Notes: generated from the letters alone by a model not told the origin. A stretch of DNA of 37,841 bases from Akkermansia sp. (GCA_017472085.1 JAFUQZ010000091.1:1-37841); one strand, 5' to 3'. Shown: positions 8,682 to 17,361, counted from the stretch's first letter. Numbers and translations are program-made.

Positions 8682-10079
8682 TCAGCCCAGCTTGGGCAGA
8701 GAGGCAGCAGCAACAGCCTGACCATGGCGCTTGGTCTTTTCATCCGGCACGCAGAGCGTGATGGAGAGTTCGGGGAACTCGCCCTTGAGCACCTCGTTGG
8801 CCTTATCAATGATAATCTGGCCGCCTTCGCCCGTGGCCACGCGGCCGAGGAACAGAAGGTTACGAATGGCGTAGAACTTGGAGAAGTAGGCAATCGTGTA
8901 GCCGAACTCCACACCGATGGTCTCGTAAATCTTGCGGGCGCGGTCATCACCCTCCAGCATAGCGGCCTGCACTTTCTTGAGCTGCTCCGGATAGGGCATG
9001 CTGCCGAAGTCGAACCCAGCGCGGGGAGCCAGACGAGCCACAGCCTGCTGGGAGAAATACATGGCGCCCACGCCCTTGTCCTTGGACCATTCGTCCACGC
9101 CACCATCCTCCTGGTAATCCACCGGCACGAATGCCAGCTCGTTAAGCCAGGGCATGATGTGGCCCTCGGGGTCCACATAACCGGCAGCCAGAGAAGTACC
9201 CATGGCAATACCGAGCACGGCATCATCGTTCATGCCCATGGCACCGGCCAGAGCGGTCACTTCACCGTCATTCACCACTTCGAAGGGAACTTCCTTGCCC
9301 ATGCGCTCGCTCCAGCGATCCTTCAGCGTACCGAACATGCCGCGAATGACATTCTGGAAGTCCTCCGGGGAGATACCACGGAAGAGGGAACCAACGCGGG
9401 GCTCGCTGTTCACATACACACCGGCAGCGGAACCGCCGATGGCATCCACCTGCGGCAGGTGTGCGGCAGCGCGCAGCAGAGAGTCATCCACACCCTCAAG
9501 CTGATAGTTGGGGTCTGTCTGGTGGTAGGGGTCCCACACCACCTCTTCGGAGTACACCACCTCGCCGTTCACCACGGCAGCGCACTTGCGGTCGGAACCA
9601 CCCAGGTCGAAACCGATACGGTAGCCATCCAGATTGCGCCCCAGGGCCACGGAAGTGGAATTCTCTGCGGGAAGCTCCGCGGCGGAAGCCACCTTCTTCA
9701 CCTCGATAGGCAGGTCATAAATCTTCTTGCCGATGAAGTCCCAGTCGAACTCACGGGCACCGCCGGCACTGTAAGTAGCAGCCAGCATGTCGGCAATCCG
9801 GTCATCGCCGGCCACCAAGATGGTGCAGCCGCCCTTCATCCAGAGCAGGAACTTAACGATACGCTCAATATAGAGGTTGTTCAGCGCGACATTCTCGCCC
9901 TCCTGGGGGAGAATCTTGCCACTCCAGCGGAAGCAGGTTCCGTCCAGACGAGTCAGCGCCAGATCCACGGTGTGAGAACCGGGAGTGGCAGCTACCTTCT
10001 CTTCAAAAGCCTTGTTCCAAAGCACCGGAGCAATAAAGCCCGGGTCGAGCACGGGGGTGAATTTCGGTTGAATGTTCAT
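8682..10079 (-). CDS. ROK-like (ASKHA-fold) sugar kinase
   Basis: 465 aa. The phosphate-1 loop is GFDLGGSDRKCAAVVNGEVV, typical of ROK/hexokinase-type enzymes. Further parts of the actin-like ATPase fold are AIGGSAAGVYV, EVVNDGEVTALAGA (catalytic Asp/Glu region) and VLGIAMGTSLAAGY (phosphate-2 loop). The cysteine-rich zinc motif of classic ROK proteins is not visible, and an unusual 150-residue N-terminal region precedes the first loop. It probably phosphorylates a hexose; the sugar cannot be told. It has its own promoter and stands first in a minus-strand run with the Ser/Thr kinase. Confidence 0.75.
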   Translation of the reverse strand: MNIQPKFTPVLDPGFIAPVLWNKAFEEKVAATPGSHTVDLALTRLDGTCFRWSGKILPQEGENVALNNLYIERIVKFLLWMKGGCTILVAGDDRIADMLAATYSAGGAREFDWDFIGKKIYDLPIEVKKVASAAELPAENSTSVALGRNLDGYRIGFDLGGSDRKCAAVVNGEVVYSEEVVWDPYHQTDPNYQLEGVDDSLLRAAAHLPQVDAIGGSAAGVYVNSEPRVGSLFRGISPEDFQNVIRGMFGTLKDRWSERMGKEVPFEVVNDGEVTALAGAMGMNDDAVLGIAMGTSLAAGYVDPEGHIMPWLNELAFVPVDYQEDGGVDEWSKDKGVGAMYFSQQAVARLAPRAGFDFGSMPYPEQLKKVQAAMLEGDDRARKIYETIGVEFGYTIAYFSKFYAIRNLLFLGRVATGEGGQIIIDKANEVLKGEFPELSITLCVPDEKTKRHGQAVAAASLPKLG

Positions 10080-10093
10080 AACGTACGCCGCAA

Positions 10094-10122
10094 TTTATAC
10101 CATGATATCAGGATGTTGACAA
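10094..10122 (-). promoter_or_regulatory. Promoter of the ROK-like kinase gene
   Basis: Minus strand: -35 TTGTCA (10117-10122), 17-bp spacer, -10 TATAAA (10094-10099). Transcription would start about 8 bases before the ATG at 10079, leaving almost no leader. Confidence 0.6.
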
Positions 10123-10194
10123 GTTAAAAATCCGTTAGCTATCCGTTGCGCACGGAAAACAGCGACAAAACACCGCCGTTGACGCGTAAAGCAC

Positions 10195-10223
10195 TTGTCA
10201 GCCCCTGGGATTTGGTGTTTGAT
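10195..10223 (+). promoter_or_regulatory. Possible promoter of the tonB-exbB-exbD operon
   Basis: TTGTCA (10195-10200), 17-bp spacer, weak -10 TTTGAT (10218-10223). It would start transcription at or next to the ATG at 10232. The weak -10 makes this tentative. Confidence 0.3.
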
Positions 10224-10231
10224 ATGAGGTA

Positions 10232-11437
10232 ATGGAGTGTCAGCATATCAGAGGGAAACGTATCAGCGCCGTCATGCTGTGCGTGCTGCTTTCCCTGCTG
10301 CTGCACCTGTTGCTGGCGCTGCTGCTGGTTCTTTCCTCTTCTCATGCCGGGAAGAAGAACATCACGCAGACAACAAAACCGACCAAACAGAGACTCATAC
10401 GCGTACAACGAAAGCTCACCCCACAGCCGGAACAACAGCGGAAAGAACAACAGAAGCAGCTTCCCTTTGCCAAAACCTCAGCGGACGCCCCCCAAATGCT
10501 GCCGGAACGGGCGGATTTTGAAGGCAGTCGCAACACCCGAGCCTCAAGCTCCCCGGATGCAGAACACCTCCGCAGCGAGAAAGAATCCCCCGCCCAACGC
10601 GGTGAGAAAAAAGACGAACCGGTCACCTTCGACCAGACGCGACAGGACGGCGATCTGAACCACGAGGGGCAGCAACCTCAGCAGCCCCCCGCACCCCCTC
10701 AACCGCCGGCGCCGGATAACGCAGAGCCTGCTCTGCCGCAGCCCCCGGAACAACCGGCTCCCGGACAGGAAAACGCGGAGCCCGCCCCCCCACAGCCCGA
10801 AGCAACGGACAGAGAAAACCGCCCGGCCCCCATCACCCCCGCTGCGGAACAACTGCCGACAACGACAGATGGAGAACTGATGCTCCGCAGAGAAGAAAAA
10901 AAAGAGACGCCCCCTCAACCGGAACCTCCGGCTACCGCTACCACCCGTGGCACCGCCACAGACTCCGGCCAATCCCCCACACTGCAAAAGACACAGAGCA
11001 AACGCCGCCCCGCTTTCTTTGACCCCAGCCTGGCAAGCCCGCAGCCAGACACTATCGGATTCCGCACAACAGAACGGCGCTCCCGCAGCAGCGGACGTTT
11101 TGTGATGGGACGCGGAGCATCGCTCAACGTCACAGCCACACCGCTGGGACGCTACGAGAGCGAGATATACCGCCGCATCGCCTACTACTGGTATCGGGCG
11201 TGCGACGAGCACCGCGGCGACATCATCCCCGGCAGCATCACCATCAGCCTGCGCATCAACAAACGCGGATACCTGGAAAACATGGATTTGGTACGCCGCC
11301 ACGGCGCGGGCGTCATCCAGCAATCCTTCACCTTTCGCGCGATTCGCCAGGCAGCCCTGCCTCCCATGCCCGCCACCGTTCGGCAGGAAATCGTGGGCGA
11401 GCTGCTGGAACTCATCTTCACCTTCAATTTCGATTAA
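10232..11437 (+). CDS. tonB: TonB-like energy transducer
   Basis: 401 aa. One N-terminal membrane helix (about 12-36, very leucine-rich) is followed by a long periplasmic linker rich in Pro, Gln and Glu (about 60-260), able to span the periplasm. The C-terminal domain (about 305-401) has the TonB/TolA-type pattern YESEIYRRIAYYWY, GSITISLRINKRGYLENMDL and a closing beta strand ELIFTFNFD. It would carry proton-motive energy from ExbB/ExbD to outer-membrane receptors. exbB and exbD follow directly, confirming the system. TolA is an alternative label, but no tolB or pal is nearby. Confidence 0.82.
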   Translation: MECQHIRGKRISAVMLCVLLSLLLHLLLALLLVLSSSHAGKKNITQTTKPTKQRLIRVQRKLTPQPEQQRKEQQKQLPFAKTSADAPQMLPERADFEGSRNTRASSSPDAEHLRSEKESPAQRGEKKDEPVTFDQTRQDGDLNHEGQQPQQPPAPPQPPAPDNAEPALPQPPEQPAPGQENAEPAPPQPEATDRENRPAPITPAAEQLPTTTDGELMLRREEKKETPPQPEPPATATTRGTATDSGQSPTLQKTQSKRRPAFFDPSLASPQPDTIGFRTTERRSRSSGRFVMGRGASLNVTATPLGRYESEIYRRIAYYWYRACDEHRGDIIPGSITISLRINKRGYLENMDLVRRHGAGVIQQSFTFRAIRQAALPPMPATVRQEIVGELLELIFTFNFD

Positions 11438-11464
11438 CAACCACCAACCCATCCCCCACACACC

Positions 11465-12061
11465 ATGCCTGAAACCATCCGCCAATTCCTCGACGCCTGC
11501 CACCCCTTCGGTTACCCGCTGCTCGCCTGCTCCATCCTGCTGGTTACCGTCATCCTCTACCACCTCATTTTTGTCGGCCGCAGCTGGCATCGCACCCTCA
11601 ACCAAATCGATTTTGCCCTGCAACACCCCGGCGATGCCGAAAAAGCCCTGCGCGAATACAGTCTGCAGCACCACGATGCCCTCACAGAAGTCATCCTGAG
11701 CATCCTGAACGCCCCCATTCAGGCCTCCACCGAAAAACTCACGGAAGCCCGCCTGGCCCATGCGATTGATTCCGGACGCAGCGGACTCGCCCTCATCAGC
11801 ATCATCACCAACATCGCCCCCATGCTCGGCATCCTCGGCACCGCGTGGGGGCTGGTGGATATCTTCGGCGTCTTCGGCTCAGCAGATGCACAGGCCGGCA
11901 TCGCCATGGGCATCTCCAAAGCCCTCTACACCACCATATTCGGTCTGGCCATCGCCGTACCAGGCGTCATTGCAGGCACCTGCTTTGAGCGCAGACTGGA
12001 AAACCGCACAGCCCGCATCAACGAAAGCTTCACCACCCTGCTCAACAGCCGCCAGGCCTGA
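11465..12061 (+). CDS. exbB: ExbB/TolQ/MotA-family proton channel subunit
   Basis: 198 aa. Three membrane segments are visible: about 16-36, about 107-130 (LALISIITNIAPMLGILGTAWG) and about 148-170 (ALYTTIFGLAIAVPGVIAGT). The APMLGILGTAWGLV motif and the second helix with GLAIAVP are signatures of the MotA/TolQ/ExbB channel. It forms the pentameric proton channel around the ExbD dimer in the inner membrane. It lies 27 bases after tonB and 5 bases before exbD. Confidence 0.9.
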   Translation: MPETIRQFLDACHPFGYPLLACSILLVTVILYHLIFVGRSWHRTLNQIDFALQHPGDAEKALREYSLQHHDALTEVILSILNAPIQASTEKLTEARLAHAIDSGRSGLALISIITNIAPMLGILGTAWGLVDIFGVFGSADAQAGIAMGISKALYTTIFGLAIAVPGVIAGTCFERRLENRTARINESFTTLLNSRQA

Positions 12062-12066
12062 CCGTC

Positions 12067-12483
12067 ATGCACATCTACACCCGCAAAACACCCACCATGG
12101 GAATCACCATCGTGCCCATGCTGGACATCCTCACCATCCTGCTCATTTTCTTCATCGTCCACACGGAATTCAAGCGTCAGGTCAGCGTCCTGAACCTGAA
12201 TTTACCACAGACTCATAACCTCGCCGGAGAAAAAGGCAACAACAACAGCATCCTGCTGGAAGTCGGGGCAGACGGCACCCTCGCCTTCGGCGGGCAAATC
12301 ATCACCGAGCAACAACTTCCCGCGCTGGTACAGGAGCAACTGGAAAAAGCCCCCGACAGCACCATCCAGGTATCCGCAGCAGACACCTCCTCCCTCGGCC
12401 GCTTCCTGCAAGTCCTCGACCAGCTCACCGCCGCCGGACTCAACGTGGAAGAAGTCCCCGTGCGGATTGATTATAAACCGTGA
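12067..12483 (+). CDS. exbD: ExbD/TolR-family biopolymer transport subunit
   Basis: 138 aa. A single N-terminal membrane helix contains the proton-accepting aspartate in PMLDILTILLIFF (Asp20), followed by a periplasmic domain of alternating beta strands and helices ending at VPVRIDYKP. It completes the TonB-ExbB-ExbD complex. No terminator is seen on the plus strand after it; the hairpin at 12534-12557 has a T-run only on the minus strand. Confidence 0.9.
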   Translation: MHIYTRKTPTMGITIVPMLDILTILLIFFIVHTEFKRQVSVLNLNLPQTHNLAGEKGNNNSILLEVGADGTLAFGGQIITEQQLPALVQEQLEKAPDSTIQVSAADTSSLGRFLQVLDQLTAAGLNVEEVPVRIDYKP

Positions 12484-12521
12484 TACATCTATTTACCGAA
12501 ACTCTATACCGGAGAAACCAT

Positions 12522-12557
12522 GCCAAAAATTACCCCCGGCATCCGAAAACGCCGGGG
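12522..12557 (-). terminator. tracrRNA terminator
   Basis: Minus strand: stem CCCCGGC (12551-12557) pairs with GCCGGGG (12534-12540) around a 10-nt loop, followed by GTAATTTTTGG with five T. On the plus strand no T-run follows, so this terminator points at a minus-strand transcript. Confidence 0.8.
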
Positions 12558-12644
12558 TATGTATGGAGTCACACTTAATGCATGGAATACGCTCTCCTAC
12601 GCTGACATTCCATGCGTGCTGGTTCTGAAGTGACTTCAGTCTAT
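12525..12644 (-). ncRNA. tracrRNA of the type II-C CRISPR system
   Basis: The minus strand contains ACTTCAGAAC (12622-12631), the exact complement of the first ten bases of the minus-strand repeat. After a one-base bulge comes AGTC (12632-12635), also complementary, giving 14 pairs in the canonical anti-repeat position. The tail holds a 9-bp hairpin GCATGGAAT/ATTCCATGC (12607-12615 with 12580-12588) and ends at the GC-rich terminator. Ends are approximate, about 120 nt. It lies between exbD and cas9, divergent from cas9. Its role is to pair with crRNA and load Cas9. The anti-repeat fixes the crRNA strand as minus. Confidence 0.82.
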
Positions 12645-12650
12645 CAGAAA

Positions 12651-12679
12651 ACTATTGCGTCCGCAAGCAAAAAAATCAA
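12651..12679 (-). promoter_or_regulatory. Candidate tracrRNA promoter
   Basis: Minus strand: -35 TTGATT (12674-12679), 17-bp spacer, -10 AATAGT (12651-12656). Each hexamer matches consensus at 4 of 6. The predicted start near 12644 is just upstream of the anti-repeat. Confidence 0.4.
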
Positions 12680-12707
12680 CCGACATCAGAATAGACGCCA
12701 TTTTTTA

Positions 12708-12735
12708 TTGACTTAGTGAGGGGACGGCTTAGAAT
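12708..12735 (+). promoter_or_regulatory. cas9-cas1-cas2 promoter
   Basis: TTGACT (12708-12713), 16-bp spacer, TAGAAT (12730-12735), both 5 of 6 to consensus. The predicted start near 12742 leaves a leader of about 40 nt without a clear Shine-Dalgarno sequence before the ATG at 12781. Confidence 0.65.
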
Positions 12736-12780
12736 ATCGGATAGGAACGCCCGAGCTACATCTCTTACCATTTTTCTACC

Positions 12781-15700
12781 ATGATTCACACAAATACACC
12801 CAACCCCACCGAAACGGCCACCGCCGTTGCCGCCAAATGGAATAATGACACATTCTTTGCCCCCGACACCGTTGTGCTGGGACTTGACATCGGCATTGAG
12901 GGCATCGGTATCACCGTACGCCGAGGACAGGAATGGATTGACAGCAAAACAATAATCGTCGATTTACCGGAAGCTCAGGCCCTGGCAGAACGCCGCGCAT
13001 TCCGGGCCGCACGGCATGCCCGCAAAAATCGCAAAACACGCATGCGTCGGCTCAAAGAACTCTTTGCCAAACACAATCTTCCCTGGGTCAGCGATGATGT
13101 GATGTCGCGCTCCGATCCATTCAAACTCCGTCACCGGGCCATCACAGGCAAGCTCGCCTCGCGTGAGGCGCTCTCCATCTGTATCCGTTCCTGTGTCCTC
13201 CGCCGTGGCTATGACTATCTGGCCATGACTGACACCGAGGGTTGCGGAGAATTCCCCTGGGGCACAGACAGCTCTCTGAGTGAGGCCTCCAAATGGCTCA
13301 GCACCACCTATGTGGATACAGAGATGCGTCATCGGCTCATCTCCCTGGCTCCTCTCATGACCTACAAGAAAAAAGAGCTGACGCCGGAACAGGCAGAGCT
13401 CTGGACAGCTACGGTCAACGAACGTTATGCGAAAGCAGAATGTGAGGGCATTCCGGCCACGCTGGCAGATTACGCAAAGAAAAAGCTCAATGACCGCAAG
13501 GCGAGAGGGCGCAATTTTCCCCGCTCTCATGTGGAAGAACACCTCCGCGCCATCATTCAGCGCCATACAGATTTGATTGATGATGCAGAAGGCTTTACGG
13601 AGGCTCTCTTCCTCACGAATGATACCAAGGAGAACAAACAACGCGCCATTTTCCACTACAACAGAAAAACGCCGAAAGAAGCTCAGGCTCATTACGAAAA
13701 AAAGGTCAAGAAATGCCCCTACTGCACTTGGTTGGAGCTGCCGGAGTCGCGTTGTGACCTTTCCGGCAACACCGATGTTCGCAAGTGGAAGCTCATTGAC
13801 TTTGTCTCTACCCGCACCTTTGAGCTCATCTCCCAAAACAAGTTACCGATGGGGCGTCAGCGGCTTTCTGCAGAGGCTGTAGAAGTTCTGGTGCAGGCCA
13901 TTTGCCGGGAAGGAATCGGCTGGGGAGAGACAAAGAAGGCCATGGAAGCCGCGCTCAAGCCGGACAAACTCGCCCCTAAGAGCGACTGGAACAAGGTTCA
14001 GTTAGAACAGCTTTCGGATATTGTTGCACCCTCTCCCATTCTCCGCAAGGGGCGCAGCAGCATGTCCGCAGCAGCTGCTGCGGCTCTCTTCAACGCAGCC
14101 ACAAACAATGGCACCATTTTCGACCCGGAACAGCTTGAAGAATGGAAAAAAGAGAGCGGGCTGTACATTCACCGCGCCACCATCACCTCCGGTGGCGGCA
14201 TCTATCCGCAGGTGCAGACGCTTCTGGGCTCTCTGAAGAAAAACAGCTCGACATTCGCCACAGAAGGATTCCTTCAACGGTTCTTCCGCAATAACCTACG
14301 AGATAAGTTGGGAGGCAAATGCGTACCGGACTATTGTATCATCGAGTGTGTCAAAGACCCGGCCCCCAACAAAGATATCAAGGCCGAAATTGAGAAGAAG
14401 CAAAAGGAAAATCGAGTCCGCCGCGAAAAACAGGCTGAAAAATTCGGAAAGGTAAATGCCAGCAAGGCAGATTTCCTTCGGATGCGCCTTTTCTGTGAAC
14501 AGGGCGGCTCAGAGAAAACTCCCGCCACCTGCCCCTTTACCGGTCAGCAAATCCCCGTTGCAGACCTCTTCACGGCAAAGCTTCAACTGGCTCACATTTA
14601 CCCGGATTCCCGCGGAGGCCTCTATATGGCAGAAAACCTCGTCCTCACCACGCAGGAAGTCAATCTCGCCATGGCAGACCGTACTCCCTACGAAGCCGCT
14701 GCAGCAGGGCTTCCTGGCTGGCTTTCATGGTCGGAGATGCTGACCCGGAGCAAGAAATTCCACTGGGCTGATAAGAAACGGGAACTCTTCGCCCATTCCT
14801 CAGACATCTTTTTCCCGGATTTCAATAATATGACCCGTACCGCCCAGCTGGCAAGAGAGTTGCGCAACCTCGCCGCCATCTGGATGGGCATTGCCGGGGA
14901 TGCCAAACAGATCCGGGAGCGCATCGGCAACCCCGCCGGCATCTATACGGCGGCGGCACGTCTGTGCTTCTTCGGACCGGATTACAAAAAAGACAGAACA
15001 GACAATAACCACCACCGCTGGGATGCTGCAGCTATGACCTGCATCCCACCCTCAGCGCTCAACGATGTTCGTTACGGCGGCATCTTCCAAACGGAGCTCA
15101 ACAGTAAGGGCAACCGCCGGCTCATGTGTATCATGGGGCTGAATATCCCGGACTTTGCAGAAGTAAAAAAAGACGGCGATAAATGTCCGCTCGTCAAAAT
15201 CAACAGCCGCAGCAAGTACAAATCTCTCGGCGACAGCACTTTCTGGAGGGTGGATAACGAAGGCCTAACCAGCCAGCGTACCCCGCTGGACCCGGGCTCT
15301 ATCAAAGCCAAGGAGCTCTCCGACACGCTCCGGAAAATGGGCATTCCCTCTGCTCAAATACCTTCGGAAAAGAAGATTGAAAGCTGGCTCACAGACTGCC
15401 AGGCAGCCACCAAGGACGAGACGGTCGTCGTCAAGCCCCTCCGCCTCAATAGCGGCACGCCCATCCGCAGCATCTGGAAGTTCGGCAGTAAGGGCAATCT
15501 GGACAAATCTCCCCTCGGCTGGAACGGTATTATTACGGAAAGCGATAAATTTGACCAGCTTCGCAGCCTTGCAGCCTCCAATGACCGTATGGAACTCTGG
15601 CTCGGCTGGAACGCCAGAAAGAAACAATGGGAATACTACAAGCGCATCATCCCCACCGCTGCCGCACTCGCCGGGCTCAAGCGCATGGGTCTCCCTTGGC

Positions 15701-16107
15701 GTGGCACGCAGAACGCTCCGCAATACCTGCTCGATTTGCTCAAAAAACGCAAGGCTCGCGATTTGAAAGACATGATCTGCGGCTCGCTTCCCCCACATGC
15801 CGTCAAGATCGCAACGTTCCGCAAGGGGGATACTTTCCTGCTCGATTTTGAGCTGAATACCAAATATGTGGAAAAATTGCAGAAAAAGGGCTCTGTCGAC
15901 TTGTCTGATTTCCCGAGAATCATCACTACATGGGGGGCTGTTTCGGCACTGAGAAGCGATGGTGTATTGGAAATTAAATCCATCAGTCGGAAAGACAGAA
16001 AGCCCTGCGTCCCGTCTGCCGCACCTAAAATAGCAATGATGATAGGTTTGAGCCCCGATGCTACGCAAACGGCTCAACAATATAATCTCAGCATACCGGA
16101 ATCATGA
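12781..16107 (+). CDS. cas9: Type II-C CRISPR nuclease Cas9
   Basis: 1108 aa, a typical II-C size. RuvC-I is LGLDIGIEGIG with Asp36; the arginine-rich bridge helix spans about 68-92 (ERRAFRAARHARKNRKTRMR). The REC region includes a CPYC knuckle (C312/C315, C325). RuvC-II is YCIIECV with Glu522. The HNH domain runs from CPFTGQQ (584) through LQLAHIYPDS with His605 to ENLVLTTQEVN (Asn619, Asn628). RuvC-III is NNHHRWDAA with His744/745 and Asp748. All catalytic residues are present, so both strands should be cut. Residue 604, normally acidic just before the HNH histidine, is Ala. The C-terminal 300 residues are the PAM-interacting part; PAM unknown. The stop overlaps the cas1 start (ATGA). Confidence 0.96.
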   Translation: MIHTNTPNPTETATAVAAKWNNDTFFAPDTVVLGLDIGIEGIGITVRRGQEWIDSKTIIVDLPEAQALAERRAFRAARHARKNRKTRMRRLKELFAKHNLPWVSDDVMSRSDPFKLRHRAITGKLASREALSICIRSCVLRRGYDYLAMTDTEGCGEFPWGTDSSLSEASKWLSTTYVDTEMRHRLISLAPLMTYKKKELTPEQAELWTATVNERYAKAECEGIPATLADYAKKKLNDRKARGRNFPRSHVEEHLRAIIQRHTDLIDDAEGFTEALFLTNDTKENKQRAIFHYNRKTPKEAQAHYEKKVKKCPYCTWLELPESRCDLSGNTDVRKWKLIDFVSTRTFELISQNKLPMGRQRLSAEAVEVLVQAICREGIGWGETKKAMEAALKPDKLAPKSDWNKVQLEQLSDIVAPSPILRKGRSSMSAAAAAALFNAATNNGTIFDPEQLEEWKKESGLYIHRATITSGGGIYPQVQTLLGSLKKNSSTFATEGFLQRFFRNNLRDKLGGKCVPDYCIIECVKDPAPNKDIKAEIEKKQKENRVRREKQAEKFGKVNASKADFLRMRLFCEQGGSEKTPATCPFTGQQIPVADLFTAKLQLAHIYPDSRGGLYMAENLVLTTQEVNLAMADRTPYEAAAAGLPGWLSWSEMLTRSKKFHWADKKRELFAHSSDIFFPDFNNMTRTAQLARELRNLAAIWMGIAGDAKQIRERIGNPAGIYTAAARLCFFGPDYKKDRTDNNHHRWDAAAMTCIPPSALNDVRYGGIFQTELNSKGNRRLMCIMGLNIPDFAEVKKDGDKCPLVKINSRSKYKSLGDSTFWRVDNEGLTSQRTPLDPGSIKAKELSDTLRKMGIPSAQIPSEKKIESWLTDCQAATKDETVVVKPLRLNSGTPIRSIWKFGSKGNLDKSPLGWNGIITESDKFDQLRSLAASNDRMELWLGWNARKKQWEYYKRIIPTAAALAGLKRMGLPWRGTQNAPQYLLDLLKKRKARDLKDMICGSLPPHAVKIATFRKGDTFLLDFELNTKYVEKLQKKGSVDLSDFPRIITTWGAVSALRSDGVLEIKSISRKDRKPCVPSAAPKIAMMIGLSPDATQTAQQYNLSIPES

Positions 16108-17006
16108 TTCACCACCTCATCCTGATGGACGAGGCTGCCGATTTGCGAATTAAAGACGGGCTGCTGACCTGCGGAGATAAACGCATCGCCGTGCAGGTGC
16201 TGGGTTCGCTGCAATGTCTGGCTTCACACGCCCGGTGGAGCCAGACAGCGCTCTGTACGGTGGCGCAGCAATGCCCCGTCATCATGGCACAATGGGATAA
16301 ACGAACGGAAAAATGGCTCACCTCATCCCTGCTGCCCCGCTGCCGTTACGTGAATCCGGATGCCACCTTTCGGCTCTGCTCCCTCAAGCCCCGTCACAGC
16401 ACCCAGCTGGCATCCGACCTGCTCTTCACCAAGGTAAATAACCAGCACTCTCTCGTCCGCGCCCTGGAGCCTTCCCTTGCACCGCTACCGAGACTTGCCT
16501 CCAACTCCTTCAACCGCATCCTGCGACTGGAAGCCAAGTGGGCGCGATTCTTCTGGGCCAAATACTTTCTGGCCGCCTCACAGGATCTTTTCGTCCGTGA
16601 AAAACGCAAAGCTCAAGCCCCTCTCAACGTCGCCCTGAACTATGGCTACGGATTCCTCTACCATGCACTGGAATGGCAATGCATCGCCTCCGGGCTGGAG
16701 CCCGGTATCGGCATCATCCACCGCCTGCGCCGCAGCCGCCCCAGCCTTGCCTGCGATCTCATTGAGCCCTTTCGCTGCTGTGTGGAGCTGTATGTCATGC
16801 GCCATCTGGATGAAATGCATGATATCAAGTTCATGGCCGGCAGATTTGCGGAAATGTTGGAAGACTTCTGGTGCTACAACGATAAGCGCTTTCGTCTGCG
16901 TACCATCATTCGGCTGACCGTGGAATCCTTTGCCCGTGCCCTGCTCACGCAGAATCCTCACGCTTTCCGCCCCTTTGTTCTACATGCTCGTGATGCTTGC
17001 TTATGA
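16104..17006 (+). CDS. cas1: CRISPR integrase Cas1
   Basis: 300 aa. The metal-binding triad is visible: Glu143 in RLEAKWARFFW, His206 in GLEPGIGIIHR and Asp218 in LACDLIEPFR. The helical block LNVALNYGYGFLYHALEW before the histidine is the standard Cas1 signature. With Cas2 it integrates new spacers. It overlaps cas9 by four bases and cas2 by 23, so all three are translated from one mRNA. There is no csn2 or cas4, which defines subtype II-C. Confidence 0.95.
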   Translation: MIHHLILMDEAADLRIKDGLLTCGDKRIAVQVLGSLQCLASHARWSQTALCTVAQQCPVIMAQWDKRTEKWLTSSLLPRCRYVNPDATFRLCSLKPRHSTQLASDLLFTKVNNQHSLVRALEPSLAPLPRLASNSFNRILRLEAKWARFFWAKYFLAASQDLFVREKRKAQAPLNVALNYGYGFLYHALEWQCIASGLEPGIGIIHRLRRSRPSLACDLIEPFRCCVELYVMRHLDEMHDIKFMAGRFAEMLEDFWCYNDKRFRLRTIIRLTVESFARALLTQNPHAFRPFVLHARDACL

Positions 17007-17280
17007 TGTGCCGGAAACCAGGCACCAGAACCTGCTCCGCAAAGAATTCGAAGCACTCGGCGGCATCCGGGTTCAATACAGCCTCTACCTCTTTGAGGGG
17101 GAAGACCACGAAATAGATCGCGTGATTCGATACATGCGACGCGTGGCAGCACAAATACCGCAGGGAGATATCCGACTCATCCCCATGGAACGTTCCGTCT
17201 GGGAACAACAAGTCATCCTCTTGGGTGAAACAGAGCCGCCAGTTCCCCGACCTTTCCCTGAATTCGTCCTTATCTGGTAG
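16984..17280 (+). CDS. cas2: CRISPR integration factor Cas2
   Basis: 98 aa from the ATG at 16984 (MLVMLAYDVPE); a longer frame from 16930 would add residues not expected in Cas2. Asp8 in the first beta strand (LAYDV) is the conserved acidic residue. The ferredoxin-like fold is suggested by RVQYSLYLFEG and GDIRLIPM. It bridges two Cas1 dimers. The array starts 82 bases after the stop. Confidence 0.92.
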   Translation: MLVMLAYDVPETRHQNLLRKEFEALGGIRVQYSLYLFEGEDHEIDRVIRYMRRVAAQIPQGDIRLIPMERSVWEQQVILLGETEPPVPRPFPEFVLIW

Positions 17281-17361
17281 GTGTTTTACCCCCTAAAATT
17301 CCAATCCGTGAAAACAGACAAGCCTCCAAGTCAATGAAAATCATCAACTTGGAGGCTATCT
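17281..17361. promoter_or_regulatory. CRISPR leader-side segment with an 11-bp hairpin
   Basis: This 81-base spacer between cas2 and the first repeat is the expected integration-side leader. It holds a perfect inverted repeat AGCCTCCAAGT (17321-17331) / ACTTGGAGGCT (17347-17357) with a 15-nt loop, four bases from repeat 1. On the minus strand the stem is followed by TGTCTGTTTTC, so it can end crRNA transcripts before they run antisense into cas2. On the plus strand it could end the cas mRNA. Confidence 0.6.

Noticed and set aside
8658..10127. 489-codon plus-strand frame opposite the ROK-like kinase
   Set aside because: Histidine- and glycine-rich shadow typical of the reverse of a GC-rich gene; the minus strand has a recognisable kinase.
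10544..11761. 405-codon minus-strand frame opposite tonB
   Set aside because: Shadow of the proline-rich tonB linker; glycine/arginine/cysteine composition is an antisense artefact.
12534..12557. Terminator of the exbD operon
   Set aside because: The T-run follows the hairpin only on the minus strand; on the plus strand the following bases are TATGTATGG.
17281..17361. Plus-strand leader promoter driving the array
   Set aside because: No good -35/-10 pair is seen, and the tracrRNA anti-repeat requires minus-strand crRNAs.
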